Assembly (NCBI GenBank): GCA_001770725.1
Contig: MERU01000001.1
Location: 363,012 to 427,011, forward strand
Reading direction: 5' to 3'
DNA length: 64,000 bases
Origin: Burkholderiales bacterium RIFCSPHIGHO2_01_FULL_63_240
GTDB taxonomy: Bacteria > Pseudomonadota > Gammaproteobacteria > Burkholderiales > Burkholderiaceae_C
Below, piece after piece: positions 1 through 7,834 of the stretch. The position numbers were made by a program, and so were the translations under genes. Each line of letters starts with the position of its first letter. Position 1 is the stretch's first letter. The notes under the pieces are model-generated. The model ran no database searches. It was not told the origin of the DNA and worked only from the letters and a program-made list of their open reading frames with translations.

Positions 1-344
1 TGCGACGGGCCCACCTCGATGCTCGCGTCGCAACCACTGCCGGCCGAGATCAGCCGGCGCGCCCAGGCTCGCCACAGCCGACGCCAGAGTCGGCGCCATG
101 GCGGGTCGGACCGCCCAAGCCCGTCGTCGGCATCGCCATCGGCCAGCAATCCGCACACATAACGCCCCTGCGCACCGGACCAGCGCAGCAGGTCACAGGC
201 GCCGTGCCGCTTGCGGCTGACCAGCATGCCCACCGGACAAGGCTCGGCCAGGCAGCACACCCCGCAGCCATTGCAGGGCGCGCCCTCAGGCGGCTTCGGC
301 GGCGCCTCGGCATGGATGTGGATGACCTGGTGGGCGACTGGCAT
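1..344 (-). CDS. Cysteine-cluster protein (YkgJ-like metal-binding type), 3' part missing
   Basis: The gene runs off the left edge, so only its first 114 codons are visible. After a short N-terminal stretch the protein shows C24-N-G-C27-G-V-C30-C31 followed by C36, C50 and C64. This CxxCxxCC-type cluster resembles the small Cys-rich proteins annotated as zinc- or iron-sulfur-chelating (YkgJ-like) in proteobacteria. The likely ligand is a metal ion or an Fe-S cluster; the biological role is not known to me. The ATG at 344 is chosen because the Cys cluster lies a normal distance behind it; an ATG eight bases upstream is in another frame. It is divergent from proA with about 70 bases between the two starts, so both promoters must sit there. 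Calling it a real gene rests on the conserved-looking Cys pattern and an open frame to the edge. Confidence 0.65.
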   Translation of the reverse strand, partial: MPVAHQVIHIHAEAPPKPPEGAPCNGCGVCCLAEPCPVGMLVSRKRHGACDLLRWSGAQGRYVCGLLADGDADDGLGRSDPPWRRLWRRLWRAWARRLISAGSGCDASIEVGPS

Positions 345-417
345 GGCGGCATGGCGCAAGGGGAGCCCCCGCAGCATAGCGGGTGCAGGGTCTCGGCAGG
401 TTTGAGACAATCGCGGG

Positions 418-1728
418 ATGAACACCGCCGCATCCACCGTCACCTGGGCCGAAGGCCAGTCCGTGGCCGACTACATGAACGCCGTCGGCCAGGCCGCCCG
501 CGCCGCCGCCACGCTCATGGCCGCCGCCAGCACAGGTGGCAAGAACGCCGCCCTGCTCGCCCTGGCCCGCCAGATCCGCACCCACGCCGGCGAGCTCAAG
601 GCCCGCAACGCCTCCGACATCGCCAACGCCGAGAAGAACGGCCTGGCGGCCCCCATGGTGGACCGCCTGCGCCTGACCGACAAGGTCATCGAGACCATGG
701 CCGAGAGTTGCGAGCAGGTCGCTGCCCTGCCCGATCCGGTCGGCGAGATCACCAACGTGCGCCGCCGCCCCACCGGCATCAGCGTGGGCCAGATGCGCGT
801 GCCCATCGGCGTGTTCGGCATGATCTACGAGTCTCGCCCGAACGTGACCATCGAAGCCGCTTCGCTGGCCATCAAGAGCGGCAACGCCTGCGTGCTGCGC
901 GGCGGCTCCGAGGCCATCCACTCCAACCTGGCGCTGTGGAAGCTGGTGCAGGCCGCGCTGGCAGAGTCGGGCCTGCCCACCAACGCCGTGCAGCTGGTGC
1001 AGACCACCGACCGCGCCGCCGTGGGCCAGCTCATCGCCATGCCGCAGTTCGTGGACGTCATCATCCCGCGCGGCGGCAAGGGCCTGATCGAGCGCATCAG
1101 TGCTGAAGCCAAGGTGCCCGTGATCAAGCACCTGGACGGCAACTGCCACACCTACGTCGACGAGGTCGTCGACCTTGCCATGGCCGTGAAGGTCACCGAC
1201 AACGCCAAGACGCAGAAGTACAGCCCCTGCAACGCCACCGAGTCGCTGCTGGTGCACGTGGCGCAGGCCGCCGCCTTCCTGCCCCTGATCGGCCGTGTGT
1301 TTGCCGACAAGGGCGTGGAGATGCGAGCAGACGCCCGCGCCAAGGCCATCCTGGCCGACGTGCCAGGCGCCAAGGTGGTCGACGCGACCGAGCAGGACTG
1401 GTTCGAGGAGTACCTCGCCCCCGTGATCGCCGTGAAGGTGATCGATTCGCTGGACGAGGCGATTGCGCACATCAACAAGTACGGCTCGCACCACACCGAT
1501 TCGATCCTGACGACCAACCACCCCAACGCCATGCGCTTCATCCGCGAGGTCGATTCGGCCAGCGTGATGATCAACGCCTCCACGCGCTTTGCCGACGGCT
1601 TCGAGTACGGCCTGGGCGCCGAGATCGGCATCAGCACGGACAAGTTCCACGCGCGCGGCCCGGTGGGCCTCGAAGGCCTGACCTCGATGAAGTTCGTGGT
1701 GCTGGGCCAGGGCGAGATCCGCACCTGA
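418..1728 (+). CDS. proA: Glutamate-5-semialdehyde dehydrogenase (gamma-glutamyl phosphate reductase)
   Basis: This 436-residue cytoplasmic enzyme reduces gamma-glutamyl phosphate with NADPH to glutamate-5-semialdehyde, the second step of proline synthesis. The family's full length is present. Recognisable segments are [10 protein letters not shown] near residue 135, [11 protein letters not shown] near 160, the active-site region [10 protein letters not shown] with Cys271, and the C-terminal [11 protein letters not shown] segment. The ATG at 418 is the first in-frame start after the divergent spacer. No proB (glutamate 5-kinase) is adjacent, so the pathway is split on the chromosome. A TauE-like transporter gene follows after 16 bases and may be cotranscribed without sharing a pathway. 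Confidence 0.97.
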   Translation: MNTAASTVTWAEGQSVADYMNAVGQAARAAATLMAAASTGGKNAALLALARQIRTHAGELKARNASDIANAEKNGLAAPMVDRLRLTDKVIETMAESCEQVAALPDPVGEITNVRRRPTGISVGQMRVPIGVFGMIYESRPNVTIEAASLAIKSGNACVLRGGSEAIHSNLALWKLVQAALAESGLPTNAVQLVQTTDRAAVGQLIAMPQFVDVIIPRGGKGLIERISAEAKVPVIKHLDGNCHTYVDEVVDLAMAVKVTDNAKTQKYSPCNATESLLVHVAQAAAFLPLIGRVFADKGVEMRADARAKAILADVPGAKVVDATEQDWFEEYLAPVIAVKVIDSLDEAIAHINKYGSHHTDSILTTNHPNAMRFIREVDSASVMINASTRFADGFEYGLGAEIGISTDKFHARGPVGLEGLTSMKFVVLGQGEIRT

Positions 1729-1744
1729 TCCACCCCGGGCGCGC

Positions 1745-2524
1745 TTGCTCGACCTCACCGCCACGAACATCGGCCTGATGCTGCTGGCCTCGGCCGGCGC
1801 CGGGCTGGTTGACGCCATCGTGGGCGGTGGCGGGCTGATCATCGTGCCCTCGCTGTTCGCGCTGTTCCCGCAGGCGGTGCCGGCCACGCTGCTGGGCACG
1901 AACAAGGCCGCCTCCATCTGGGGCACGGGCTGGTCGGCCTGGCAGTTCTCCCAACGCGTGAAGCTGCCGTCCAGGCGGCTGCTGGGCGCCATCGTGGCGG
2001 CCATGCTGGGTGGGCTGATCGGGGCCTGGCTGGCCACGCGCGTGCCGGCCGACCGGTTCAGGCTGGCCCTGCCCGTGGTGCTCACGGCCGTGTGGGCCTA
2101 CACGCTTTGGCGCAAGGACCTGGGCCACAGCCACGCGCCGCACCTGTCGCCGCGCGCCGAAACCTTGACCGCCACCGGGCTCGGTGCGCTGATCGGTTTT
2201 TACGACGGCGTGTTCGGCCCTGGCACGGGCAGCTTCTTCGTGTTCGCGCTGGTGCGCTGCCTGGGCTGGGACTTCCTGCACGCCAGTGCCGCGGCCAAGC
2301 GCCTGAACTTCGCCACCAACGTGGCCGCGCTGGCCTGGTTCATCCCGGCCGGACACGTGGTGTGGGCGCTGGCCTTGCCCATGGCCGTGGCCAACGTGCT
2401 GGGCAGCAGCGTGGGCACGAAGCTGGCGCTGCGGCACGGCACCTCCTTCGTGCGAGTGGTTTTCCTGATCGTGGTGGCCGCGCTGATCCTTCAGACAGGG
2501 GTGTCGGCCTGGCGCAGCGCTTGA
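1745..2524 (+). CDS. TSUP (TauE/SafE) family membrane permease
   Basis: This is a 259-residue inner-membrane protein with about eight hydrophobic segments. The N-terminal repeat has the family's GLVDAIVGGGGLIIVP signature, and the second half carries the matching GFYDGVFGPGTGSFF segment, as expected from the two-repeat architecture. TSUP members export or import sulfite, sulfonates and related organosulfur or small carboxylate anions; the substrate here cannot be told. The start is TTG at 1745, close behind proA, and no better in-frame start precedes the first membrane segment. Location suggests readthrough from proA, not a pathway link. Confidence 0.85.
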   Translation: MLDLTATNIGLMLLASAGAGLVDAIVGGGGLIIVPSLFALFPQAVPATLLGTNKAASIWGTGWSAWQFSQRVKLPSRRLLGAIVAAMLGGLIGAWLATRVPADRFRLALPVVLTAVWAYTLWRKDLGHSHAPHLSPRAETLTATGLGALIGFYDGVFGPGTGSFFVFALVRCLGWDFLHASAAAKRLNFATNVAALAWFIPAGHVVWALALPMAVANVLGSSVGTKLALRHGTSFVRVVFLIVVAALILQTGVSAWRSA

Positions 2525-2569
2525 GCCGTCCTCCCTAGAATCAGACCACACCCCTGCCAACACACACCT

Positions 2570-3700
2570 GTGAACCACAACCCCTTTCGCTTGCGGGACC
2601 TGACCGGCCCACAACTCGGCACCGCCATCCAGGCAAAGCACATTCAGGGTCTGGATGCCTTCCGCGCCCTGGCCGTGCTGTTCGTGCTGCTGGGCCACGG
2701 GATCGAAGGCGCGGCCGCCTGGTCCCCTTGGGTGGCGCCCTTGGCGAGCCTGGGGGTCAAGCTCTTTTTCGTGTTGTCCGGGCTGCTCATCACCCGGCTG
2801 CTGCTCGATGAGATCGATCGCAACGAGCGCATCGACCTGGCTCGTTTCTACCGTCGGCGTTTTGGCCGGCTCATGCCGGCGTTCTACCTCTACCTTGTGG
2901 TCGCCATCGCCATCCTGTTGGTGCGCGGCAAGCCTGTGCCCTGGGACGCGGTCGCCTCAGCCGTGCTCTACGTGACCAACTACTTCCAGGCCTTCAATGG
3001 TGCGCCCACGCACATCGTGTCGCACTGCTGGTCCCTGGCGGTGGAGGAGCAGTTCTACGTGATCTGGCCGCTGCTGCTGACCTGGGTGATGCGCCGCCGT
3101 TGGGCCCCCGAGAGGGTGCTGGCCATCGGCATCGTGGCGATCTGGACCTGGCGCCTCGCCCTGGTGTTGTTCACCGACACCAGCGAGGCCTACCTTTACC
3201 GGGCCCTCGACACCCGGGGCGACGAGCTTTCGATGGGCTGTCTGCTGGCGGTGTTGACCCGTCAACCCGCATGGCAGGACCGCATGGCTGGCTGGCTGCG
3301 CACCCCCGGCCTCATCCCCGTGGTGATCGGTCTGCTGTACGCCAGCACCACTTTCGTCGGGGGCGACCGGCTGGCGCGCTTCGGCATCGCCTTCATCTTC
3401 GACACGCTGTTCATCGGCGTGCTGCTCCTGTCGGTCAGCGTCGCGGCCACACATGGGCAAGGCTGGATCGCCCGGTTGCTGAACCAGCCCACCCTCGTGC
3501 GCATCGGCCATGTCTCGTACTTCATGTACCTGTTCCACGGCTTGATCATGCACACCTCGATGCGGTTGATCGAGCGCCACACGGGCAGCTTCGCTTTGGG
3601 CCTGCTTGGCGCCATCGCCCTGGTGTACCTCGCTGCGCGCATGTCGTTCGTGTTTTTCGAAACACCCATGCGCCGCTGGATCACGGGCTCCTCGCGCTGA
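2570..3700 (+). CDS. Acyltransferase family 3 membrane protein (OafA/YrhL-like)
   Basis: This 376-residue polytopic protein of the acyltransferase-3 family moves acyl groups, commonly acetyl, across or at the inner membrane onto sugars of cell-surface glycans. The N-terminal segment HIQGLDAFRALAVLFVLLGH contains the conserved Arg and the family's catalytic-type His. RRFGRLMPAFYLY and SLAVEEQFYVIWP near residues 100-165 are further family hallmarks. It starts with GTG at 2570. There is no SGNH domain, so it is the short single-domain form. It ends exactly where the convergent SMP-30-like gene ends, with no spacer. It lies about 19 kb from the exopolysaccharide locus, so its target glycan is unknown. 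Confidence 0.85.
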   Translation: MNHNPFRLRDLTGPQLGTAIQAKHIQGLDAFRALAVLFVLLGHGIEGAAAWSPWVAPLASLGVKLFFVLSGLLITRLLLDEIDRNERIDLARFYRRRFGRLMPAFYLYLVVAIAILLVRGKPVPWDAVASAVLYVTNYFQAFNGAPTHIVSHCWSLAVEEQFYVIWPLLLTWVMRRRWAPERVLAIGIVAIWTWRLALVLFTDTSEAYLYRALDTRGDELSMGCLLAVLTRQPAWQDRMAGWLRTPGLIPVVIGLLYASTTFVGGDRLARFGIAFIFDTLFIGVLLLSVSVAATHGQGWIARLLNQPTLVRIGHVSYFMYLFHGLIMHTSMRLIERHTGSFALGLLGAIALVYLAARMSFVFFETPMRRWITGSSR

Positions 3701-4906
3701 TCAAGGCGCAGGCATCCAGCCGATGTCGTGCGCGTGCAGGCTCTGCACGAACCACTTGCCATCGGCCTCGGTGATGGCGGTGGTCTCGGGGTAGGCGCCG
3801 CTGGGGTCCTGCAGGTCGGCCACGATGCGGCCGGTGTCGTCGAAGGCGATCACGTGGCCATAAGCCTTCGGCACAGGCCACAGCGCACGCGGCAGGCGCA
3901 GCGTGATCGAACGCAGGATGGGGTGCTGCGCCGCGGCGTCGATGACGGGGCTGCGCGGCTTGGTCAGCCCGACCCAGATGCGACCGCCTTCGCCGCGCGT
4001 GAGGTTGTCGGGGTAGCCAGGCAGGTTGTCGATCAACACCTTGGCGGCGCCTTGCTGCATGGCCTGCTGGATGGTGGGCACCCCGACGTGGCCGTCAAAG
4101 GTGCGCACCAGCGAGAGCTTGGCCAGGTCGATGGCGAGCACGCGGTAGGTGGCGGTCTCCGACAGGAACAGCTGCTTGCCATCGGCCGAGAAGGCGATGC
4201 CGTTGGGGAAGCACAGCCCCGTGAGGGCCACGCGCGCCTGCAGGGTGTTCGGGTCTTGCGCGATCAGCCGGCCCGTGCAGCTGTGCTCGAGGATGTCCAG
4301 CACGCTGGCCTCGAAGGTGCCGCCACTTTCCTTGGCCCCGAAACGGCGGGAGGCGTCGGTGAGCCAGAGGGTGCCGCCCGGGCCGACCTTGACCGCGTCG
4401 GCATAGCGCACCGGGTCATCGGGCACGGGGTGCGAAACCGAAGTCAGGATGGGCTCGACCTGGGCCTGCGCCCCTTGGCCGGTGACCCGCAGCAGGCCCT
4501 TGTAGGCGTCGGCGATGAGCAAACGGCCCTGCGCATCGACATCGAGGCCGAGCGGACGGCCACCGGTGTTGAGCACGGTCTCGCGGCGCTGGCCGGCGGT
4601 GTCCACGCGCACGACATCGCCGTTGCTCAGGCCGGTGTAGAGCCAACCCTGGTGCGCCACCATGTGCTCCGGCCCGACCTGGCCTTCGCCCAGGGCGATG
4701 CGTTGCAGGCCCTTGAGCCGTTCATTGGGCTGGTGCGCGCCGGTGTGCCCCGGGTCCTTGGGGGCCTCCCAGGCCACCGGCGTCACCGGGATGGGCCAGA
4801 ACAGCAGGTAGGCCGCCGCTGCCACGATGGGCGTGGCCCAGGAGGCGATCCAGGCCATGCGGCCACGTTGGCGGGAAGCGGGCGAAAAACGACGAGACAA
4901 GGACAT
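3701..4906 (-). CDS. SMP-30/gluconolactonase-like six-bladed beta-propeller protein, membrane-anchored
   Basis: This 401-residue protein has one N-terminal hydrophobic segment (WIASWATPIVAAAAYLLFW) and then a periplasmic domain. The domain has repeated blade-like elements typical of strictosidine synthase/SMP-30 lactonases, for example GRPLGLDVDAQGRLLIADA, GPGGTLWLTDASRRF and FPNGIAFSADGKQLFLSET. The family hydrolyses lactones or esters in a metal-dependent way; the substrate is unknown. The ATG at 4906 was chosen over a longer frame because a GGAG ribosome site lies just upstream and the hydrophobic anchor follows directly. It is convergent with the acyltransferase gene and divergent from the DUF2061 gene. 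Confidence 0.8.
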   Translation of the reverse strand: MSLSRRFSPASRQRGRMAWIASWATPIVAAAAYLLFWPIPVTPVAWEAPKDPGHTGAHQPNERLKGLQRIALGEGQVGPEHMVAHQGWLYTGLSNGDVVRVDTAGQRRETVLNTGGRPLGLDVDAQGRLLIADAYKGLLRVTGQGAQAQVEPILTSVSHPVPDDPVRYADAVKVGPGGTLWLTDASRRFGAKESGGTFEASVLDILEHSCTGRLIAQDPNTLQARVALTGLCFPNGIAFSADGKQLFLSETATYRVLAIDLAKLSLVRTFDGHVGVPTIQQAMQQGAAKVLIDNLPGYPDNLTRGEGGRIWVGLTKPRSPVIDAAAQHPILRSITLRLPRALWPVPKAYGHVIAFDDTGRIVADLQDPSGAYPETTAITEADGKWFVQSLHAHDIGWMPAP

Positions 4907-5068
4907 GGGTGTGCTCCGGGCAATCCGTGAAGTATTCAACAAAGCCCGGTCGGCGCCGACCGGGTGTGGCCCGGGTGTGCACCAGGTGTGGTCAGCCAGC
5001 ACTGATCGATCGCCAGAAACTATCAGATCAATTCATGCAATCGTTTTGACCGAATGCTTGCCACCCGA

Positions 5069-5087
5069 AATAATGAGAACCATTCTC
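5069..5087. promoter_or_regulatory. Fur-box-like palindrome upstream of the DUF2061 gene
   Basis: The 19 bases match the classical Fur consensus at 15 of 19 positions. They contain a perfect TGAGAA-CCA-TTCTCA dyad (5074-5088). The site ends 35 bases before the DUF2061 start codon at 5123, a position suited to repression by iron-loaded Fur. The match is read directly from the sequence; actual Fur binding is inferred. The divergent SMP-30-like gene starts 163 bases away and could share the control. Confidence 0.55.
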
Positions 5088-5122
5088 AAACAACAACCCG
5101 AGTTTCAGAAAAGGAGCCCACC

Positions 5123-5383
5123 ATGGCCAAGACCGCAACGTTCGGCGTGATGCACGTGATCACCGCATTCAGCGTCACCTACGCCATGACGGGCAGCATC
5201 GCGGTGGCCGGCGCGGTCACCTTCGTCGAGCCCCTGGTCAACACCGTGATGCACTACTTCTTCGACAAGTACTGGGATCACCCGCGCGCCCTGTACTTGC
5301 GCGAGCGTGTCGCCGAGGCCATCCCGCGCCTGGCGCCCAGGTTGACGCCCCAGGTGATCAGGGCGCAGGCCGAAACCGCCTGA
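5123..5383 (+). CDS. DUF2061 family small membrane protein
   Basis: This 86-residue protein has two hydrophobic segments (about residues 8-25 and 28-43). The DUF2061 hallmarks are TFGVMHVITAFSVTYAMTGS and FVEPLVNTVMHYFFDKYWD, followed by a basic amphipathic tail. DUF2061 proteins are small inner-membrane proteins of unknown function. ATG 5123 is preferred over an upstream frame start because AAGGAG lies ten bases before it. A Fur-box-like palindrome sits just upstream, so expression may rise under iron limitation. The gene is convergent with fpr, and a hairpin lies between them. Confidence 0.85.
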   Translation: MAKTATFGVMHVITAFSVTYAMTGSIAVAGAVTFVEPLVNTVMHYFFDKYWDHPRALYLRERVAEAIPRLAPRLTPQVIRAQAETA

Positions 5384-5392
5384 GGATCCGGG

Positions 5393-5421
5393 AACAAAAA
5401 AGGCAGCCACCTGGGCTGCCT
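5393..5421 (-). terminator. Intrinsic terminator for fpr
   Basis: A perfect 8-bp stem (5401-5408 with 5414-5421) has a 5-base loop. It is followed on the minus strand by a T-rich run opposite 5393-5400. It lies downstream of fpr and inside the convergent gap, so it mainly stops fpr transcription. Confidence 0.8.
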
Positions 5422-5461
5422 TGGTCACGCCGGGTGCCCGCTCGGCACCCTGTGGTCGCGA

Positions 5462-6238
5462 TCACTTCTCGACGAAAGCGCGTTCGATCACGTAGTCGCC
5501 CGGCTCGCCCTGCGACGGCGAGATCTTGAAGCCACGGTCGTCCAGGATCTTGCACAGGTCGGTCAGCATCGAGGGGCTGCCGCACATCATGGCGCGGTCG
5601 GTGGCCGGGTTCAGCGGCTGCAGGCCGATGTCGGCGGCCATCTTGCCGTTGACGATCAGGTCGGTCAGGCGCCCCTGGTTGCGGAAGGTTTCGCGCGTGA
5701 CCAGCGGGTAGTAGATCAGCTTGTCGCGCACCAGCTCGCCCAGCAGCTCGTGGTTGGGCAGGTCTTCGGAGATGAAGTCGTGGTAGGCCAGCTCGGAGAC
5801 GGTGCGCACGCCATGCACCAGCACCACCTTCTCGAACTTCTCGTAGGTGTACGGGTCCTGGATGATGCTCATGAACGGCGCCAGGCCGGTGCCCGTGCCG
5901 AACAGGTACAGGTTCATCGCGGGCTTGAGGTCATCGACCACCAGCGTGCCCACGGCCTTGCGGCTCACCAGGATCTTGTCACCCACCTTCAAGTGCTGCA
6001 GGCGCGAGGTCAGCGGGCCGTCGGGCACCTTGATGGACAGGAACTCCAGGTGCTCTTCGTAATTGGCGCTGGCGATCGAGTAGGCGCGCATCAGCGGCTT
6101 GCCGTTGACCTCCAGGCCGATCATCACGAAGTGGCCGCTGGCGAAACGCAGGGCCGGGTCGCGCGTGGTCTTGAAGCTGAACAGCGTGTCGTTCCAGTGG
6201 TGAACGTGGGTGACGGTTTCGTGGTTGAACGCGGCCAT
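5462..6238 (-). CDS. fpr: Ferredoxin/flavodoxin--NADP(+) reductase
   Basis: This 258-residue FAD enzyme exchanges electrons between NADPH and ferredoxin or flavodoxin in the cytoplasm. The FAD-binding RAYSIAS motif lies near residue 51, and the NADP-binding segment [10 protein letters not shown] near 112. The MCGSP motif lies near 217, and the protein ends in AFVEK, the terminus seen in bacterial subclass IA FPRs. Length is normal for the family. It is monocistronic, with its own terminator downstream and a divergent spacer of about 190 bases to queC upstream. In proteobacteria such enzymes feed reducing power to Fe-S assembly and oxidative-stress repair; no regulator site is evident here. 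Confidence 0.93.
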   Translation of the reverse strand: MAAFNHETVTHVHHWNDTLFSFKTTRDPALRFASGHFVMIGLEVNGKPLMRAYSIASANYEEHLEFLSIKVPDGPLTSRLQHLKVGDKILVSRKAVGTLVVDDLKPAMNLYLFGTGTGLAPFMSIIQDPYTYEKFEKVVLVHGVRTVSELAYHDFISEDLPNHELLGELVRDKLIYYPLVTRETFRNQGRLTDLIVNGKMAADIGLQPLNPATDRAMMCGSPSMLTDLCKILDDRGFKISPSQGEPGDYVIERAFVEK

Positions 6239-6428
6239 AGGATGTCGTTGCCTGTCGGTGCCAGTGAAAAGCCTGTGTCGGAAACCCTCTATTGTCGCCC
6301 AGATCGAACGCCCCCGCCCGACGCTGGCGCATCCGCCCGGGAGGGCGCAGCATCCTGCCGGCGGTGATCGTCTATGCTCCCGGGCTCAGGGAACATCTTT
6401 TGCCTGCCCGCCAGCACACCTGAACGCC

Positions 6429-7184
6429 ATGCTGTCCGACATCGCCCTCATCCAGCACGACCCACGCACCGCCCTGGTGGTGTTCTCGGGTGGCCAGGAC
6501 TCGACCGCCTGCCTGGCCTGGGCCCTGGCCCGCTACGCACGCGTCGAGACCATCGGTTTCGACTACGGCCAGCGCCACAAGGTGGAACTCGACTGCCGCC
6601 TGCGCGTGCGCGAGGAAATCCGCCAGCGCTTTCCCGACTGGGGCGCGAAACTGGGCGAAGACCACCTGCTCGACCTGGGCCTGCTGGGCCAGATCTCCGA
6701 CACCGCCCTGACCGAAACCCGCGCCATCGAGATGCAGGCCAACGGGCTGCCCAACACCTTCGTGCCCGGGCGCAACCTGCTGTTTTTGACCTTCGCCGCC
6801 GCCCTGGCCTACCGCCGTGGTGCCACGGTGCTGATCGGTGGCATGTGCGAGACCGACTTCTCGGGCTACCCCGACTGCCGCGACAACACGCTCAAGGCCC
6901 TGCAGGTGGCCATCAGCCTGGGCCTGGATGGCCCGATGACCATCGAGACGCCGCTGATGTGGCTGACCAAGGCCCAGACCTGGGCGCTCAGCCACGAGCT
7001 CGGCGGCGACGCGCTGAGCGAGCTCATCGTCGAACACACCCACACCTGCTACCTGGGCGATCGCAGCCAGCGGCACGACTGGGGCCATGGCTGCGGTCAG
7101 TGCCCGGCCTGCGAATTGCGCCGCTCGGGCTGGCTGGCCTGGCGCAAGACACAAGCATCGACACAAACCAAGGAAGGAAATTGA
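6429..7184 (+). CDS. queC: 7-cyano-7-deazaguanine synthase
   Basis: This 251-residue enzyme converts 7-carboxy-7-deazaguanine to preQ0 with ATP and ammonia, in queuosine tRNA modification. The PP-loop [13 protein letters not shown] lies near residue 19, GFDYGQRH near 43, and VPGRNLLFL near 113. The C-terminal zinc site ([12 protein letters not shown]) lies near 225. ATG 6429 is chosen because the PP-loop sits at the usual distance. The longer upstream frame has no family similarity. No queD or queE is adjacent, and I see no preQ1 riboswitch in the leader. lemA follows after two bases and is probably cotranscribed. Confidence 0.95.
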   Translation: MLSDIALIQHDPRTALVVFSGGQDSTACLAWALARYARVETIGFDYGQRHKVELDCRLRVREEIRQRFPDWGAKLGEDHLLDLGLLGQISDTALTETRAIEMQANGLPNTFVPGRNLLFLTFAAALAYRRGATVLIGGMCETDFSGYPDCRDNTLKALQVAISLGLDGPMTIETPLMWLTKAQTWALSHELGGDALSELIVEHTHTCYLGDRSQRHDWGHGCGQCPACELRRSGWLAWRKTQASTQTKEGN

Positions 7185-7186
7185 TC

Positions 7187-7780
7187 GTGAACGTGAGCAG
7201 CCTGATGATCATCGCTGTCGGTGTGCTGGTGTTTCTCTGGGTGGTGGGCGCCTTCAACCGCCTGGTTCGCCTGCGCAATGAAATCACCAACGCTTTCGCG
7301 ATGATCGACGTGCAGCTCAAGCGCCGTCACGACCTGATCCCCAACCTGGTCGAGGTGGCCCGCAAGTACCTCGAACACGAGCGCGAGACGCTCGAGCGCG
7401 TGACCGCCGCGCGCGCGCAGGCCATGGCCGCCTGCGACCTGGTTCGAGCCAAGCCCAACGACGCCGGGCGCCTGCAGAGCCTGTCGATGGCAGAGACATC
7501 GCTGGCCGGCGCGCTCGCGCGCTTTCAGGCCGTGGTCGAGGCCTACCCCGACCTCAAGGCCGACGGCCAGTTGAACGAGCTCAACGAAGAGCTGCGCCAC
7601 ACCGAGAACAAGGTGGCCTTTGCGAGGCAGTTCTTCAACGACGTCACGCTGAACTACAACAACGCGGTGCAGCAGTTCCCCACCAACGCGGTGGCCGGCG
7701 TCTTCGGCTTCGTGCCGGGCGCGATGCTGGCCTCCACCAGCTCCGAGGCTGAGCGCGAGCCCGTGCGCGTGCAGTTCTGA
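7187..7780 (+). CDS. lemA: LemA family protein
   Basis: This 197-residue protein has one N-terminal membrane segment (VSSLMIIAVGVLVFLWVVG) and a helical domain outside or at the membrane face. Family signatures are RNEITNAFAMIDVQLKRRHDLIPNLVE, split around residues 26-53, and ARQFFNDVTLNYNNAVQQFP near 155. The role is unclear in the family, but LemA is repeatedly paired with M48-type proteases, as here. The GTG at 7187 is used because AAGGA (7174-7178) precedes it at good spacing. A TTG at 7181 is the alternative. The gene begins two bases after the queC stop. Confidence 0.9.
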   Translation: MNVSSLMIIAVGVLVFLWVVGAFNRLVRLRNEITNAFAMIDVQLKRRHDLIPNLVEVARKYLEHERETLERVTAARAQAMAACDLVRAKPNDAGRLQSLSMAETSLAGALARFQAVVEAYPDLKADGQLNELNEELRHTENKVAFARQFFNDVTLNYNNAVQQFPTNAVAGVFGFVPGAMLASTSSEAEREPVRVQF

Positions 7781-7834
7781 GGCCCAGTCCCAAGCGCACC
7801 GCCTCGGCCCTGCCGCCCTCTTGTCCTTGAAGCC

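Noticed and set aside
286..2085. Long open frame on the minus strand opposite proA and the TSUP gene
   Set aside because: It is rich in His, Gln, Gly and Arg without a domain, as expected for the complement of high-GC coding sequence; proA on the other strand is certain.
6239..6428. preQ1 riboswitch upstream of queC
   Set aside because: No recognisable preQ1 pseudoknot pattern or A-rich tail was found in the leader.
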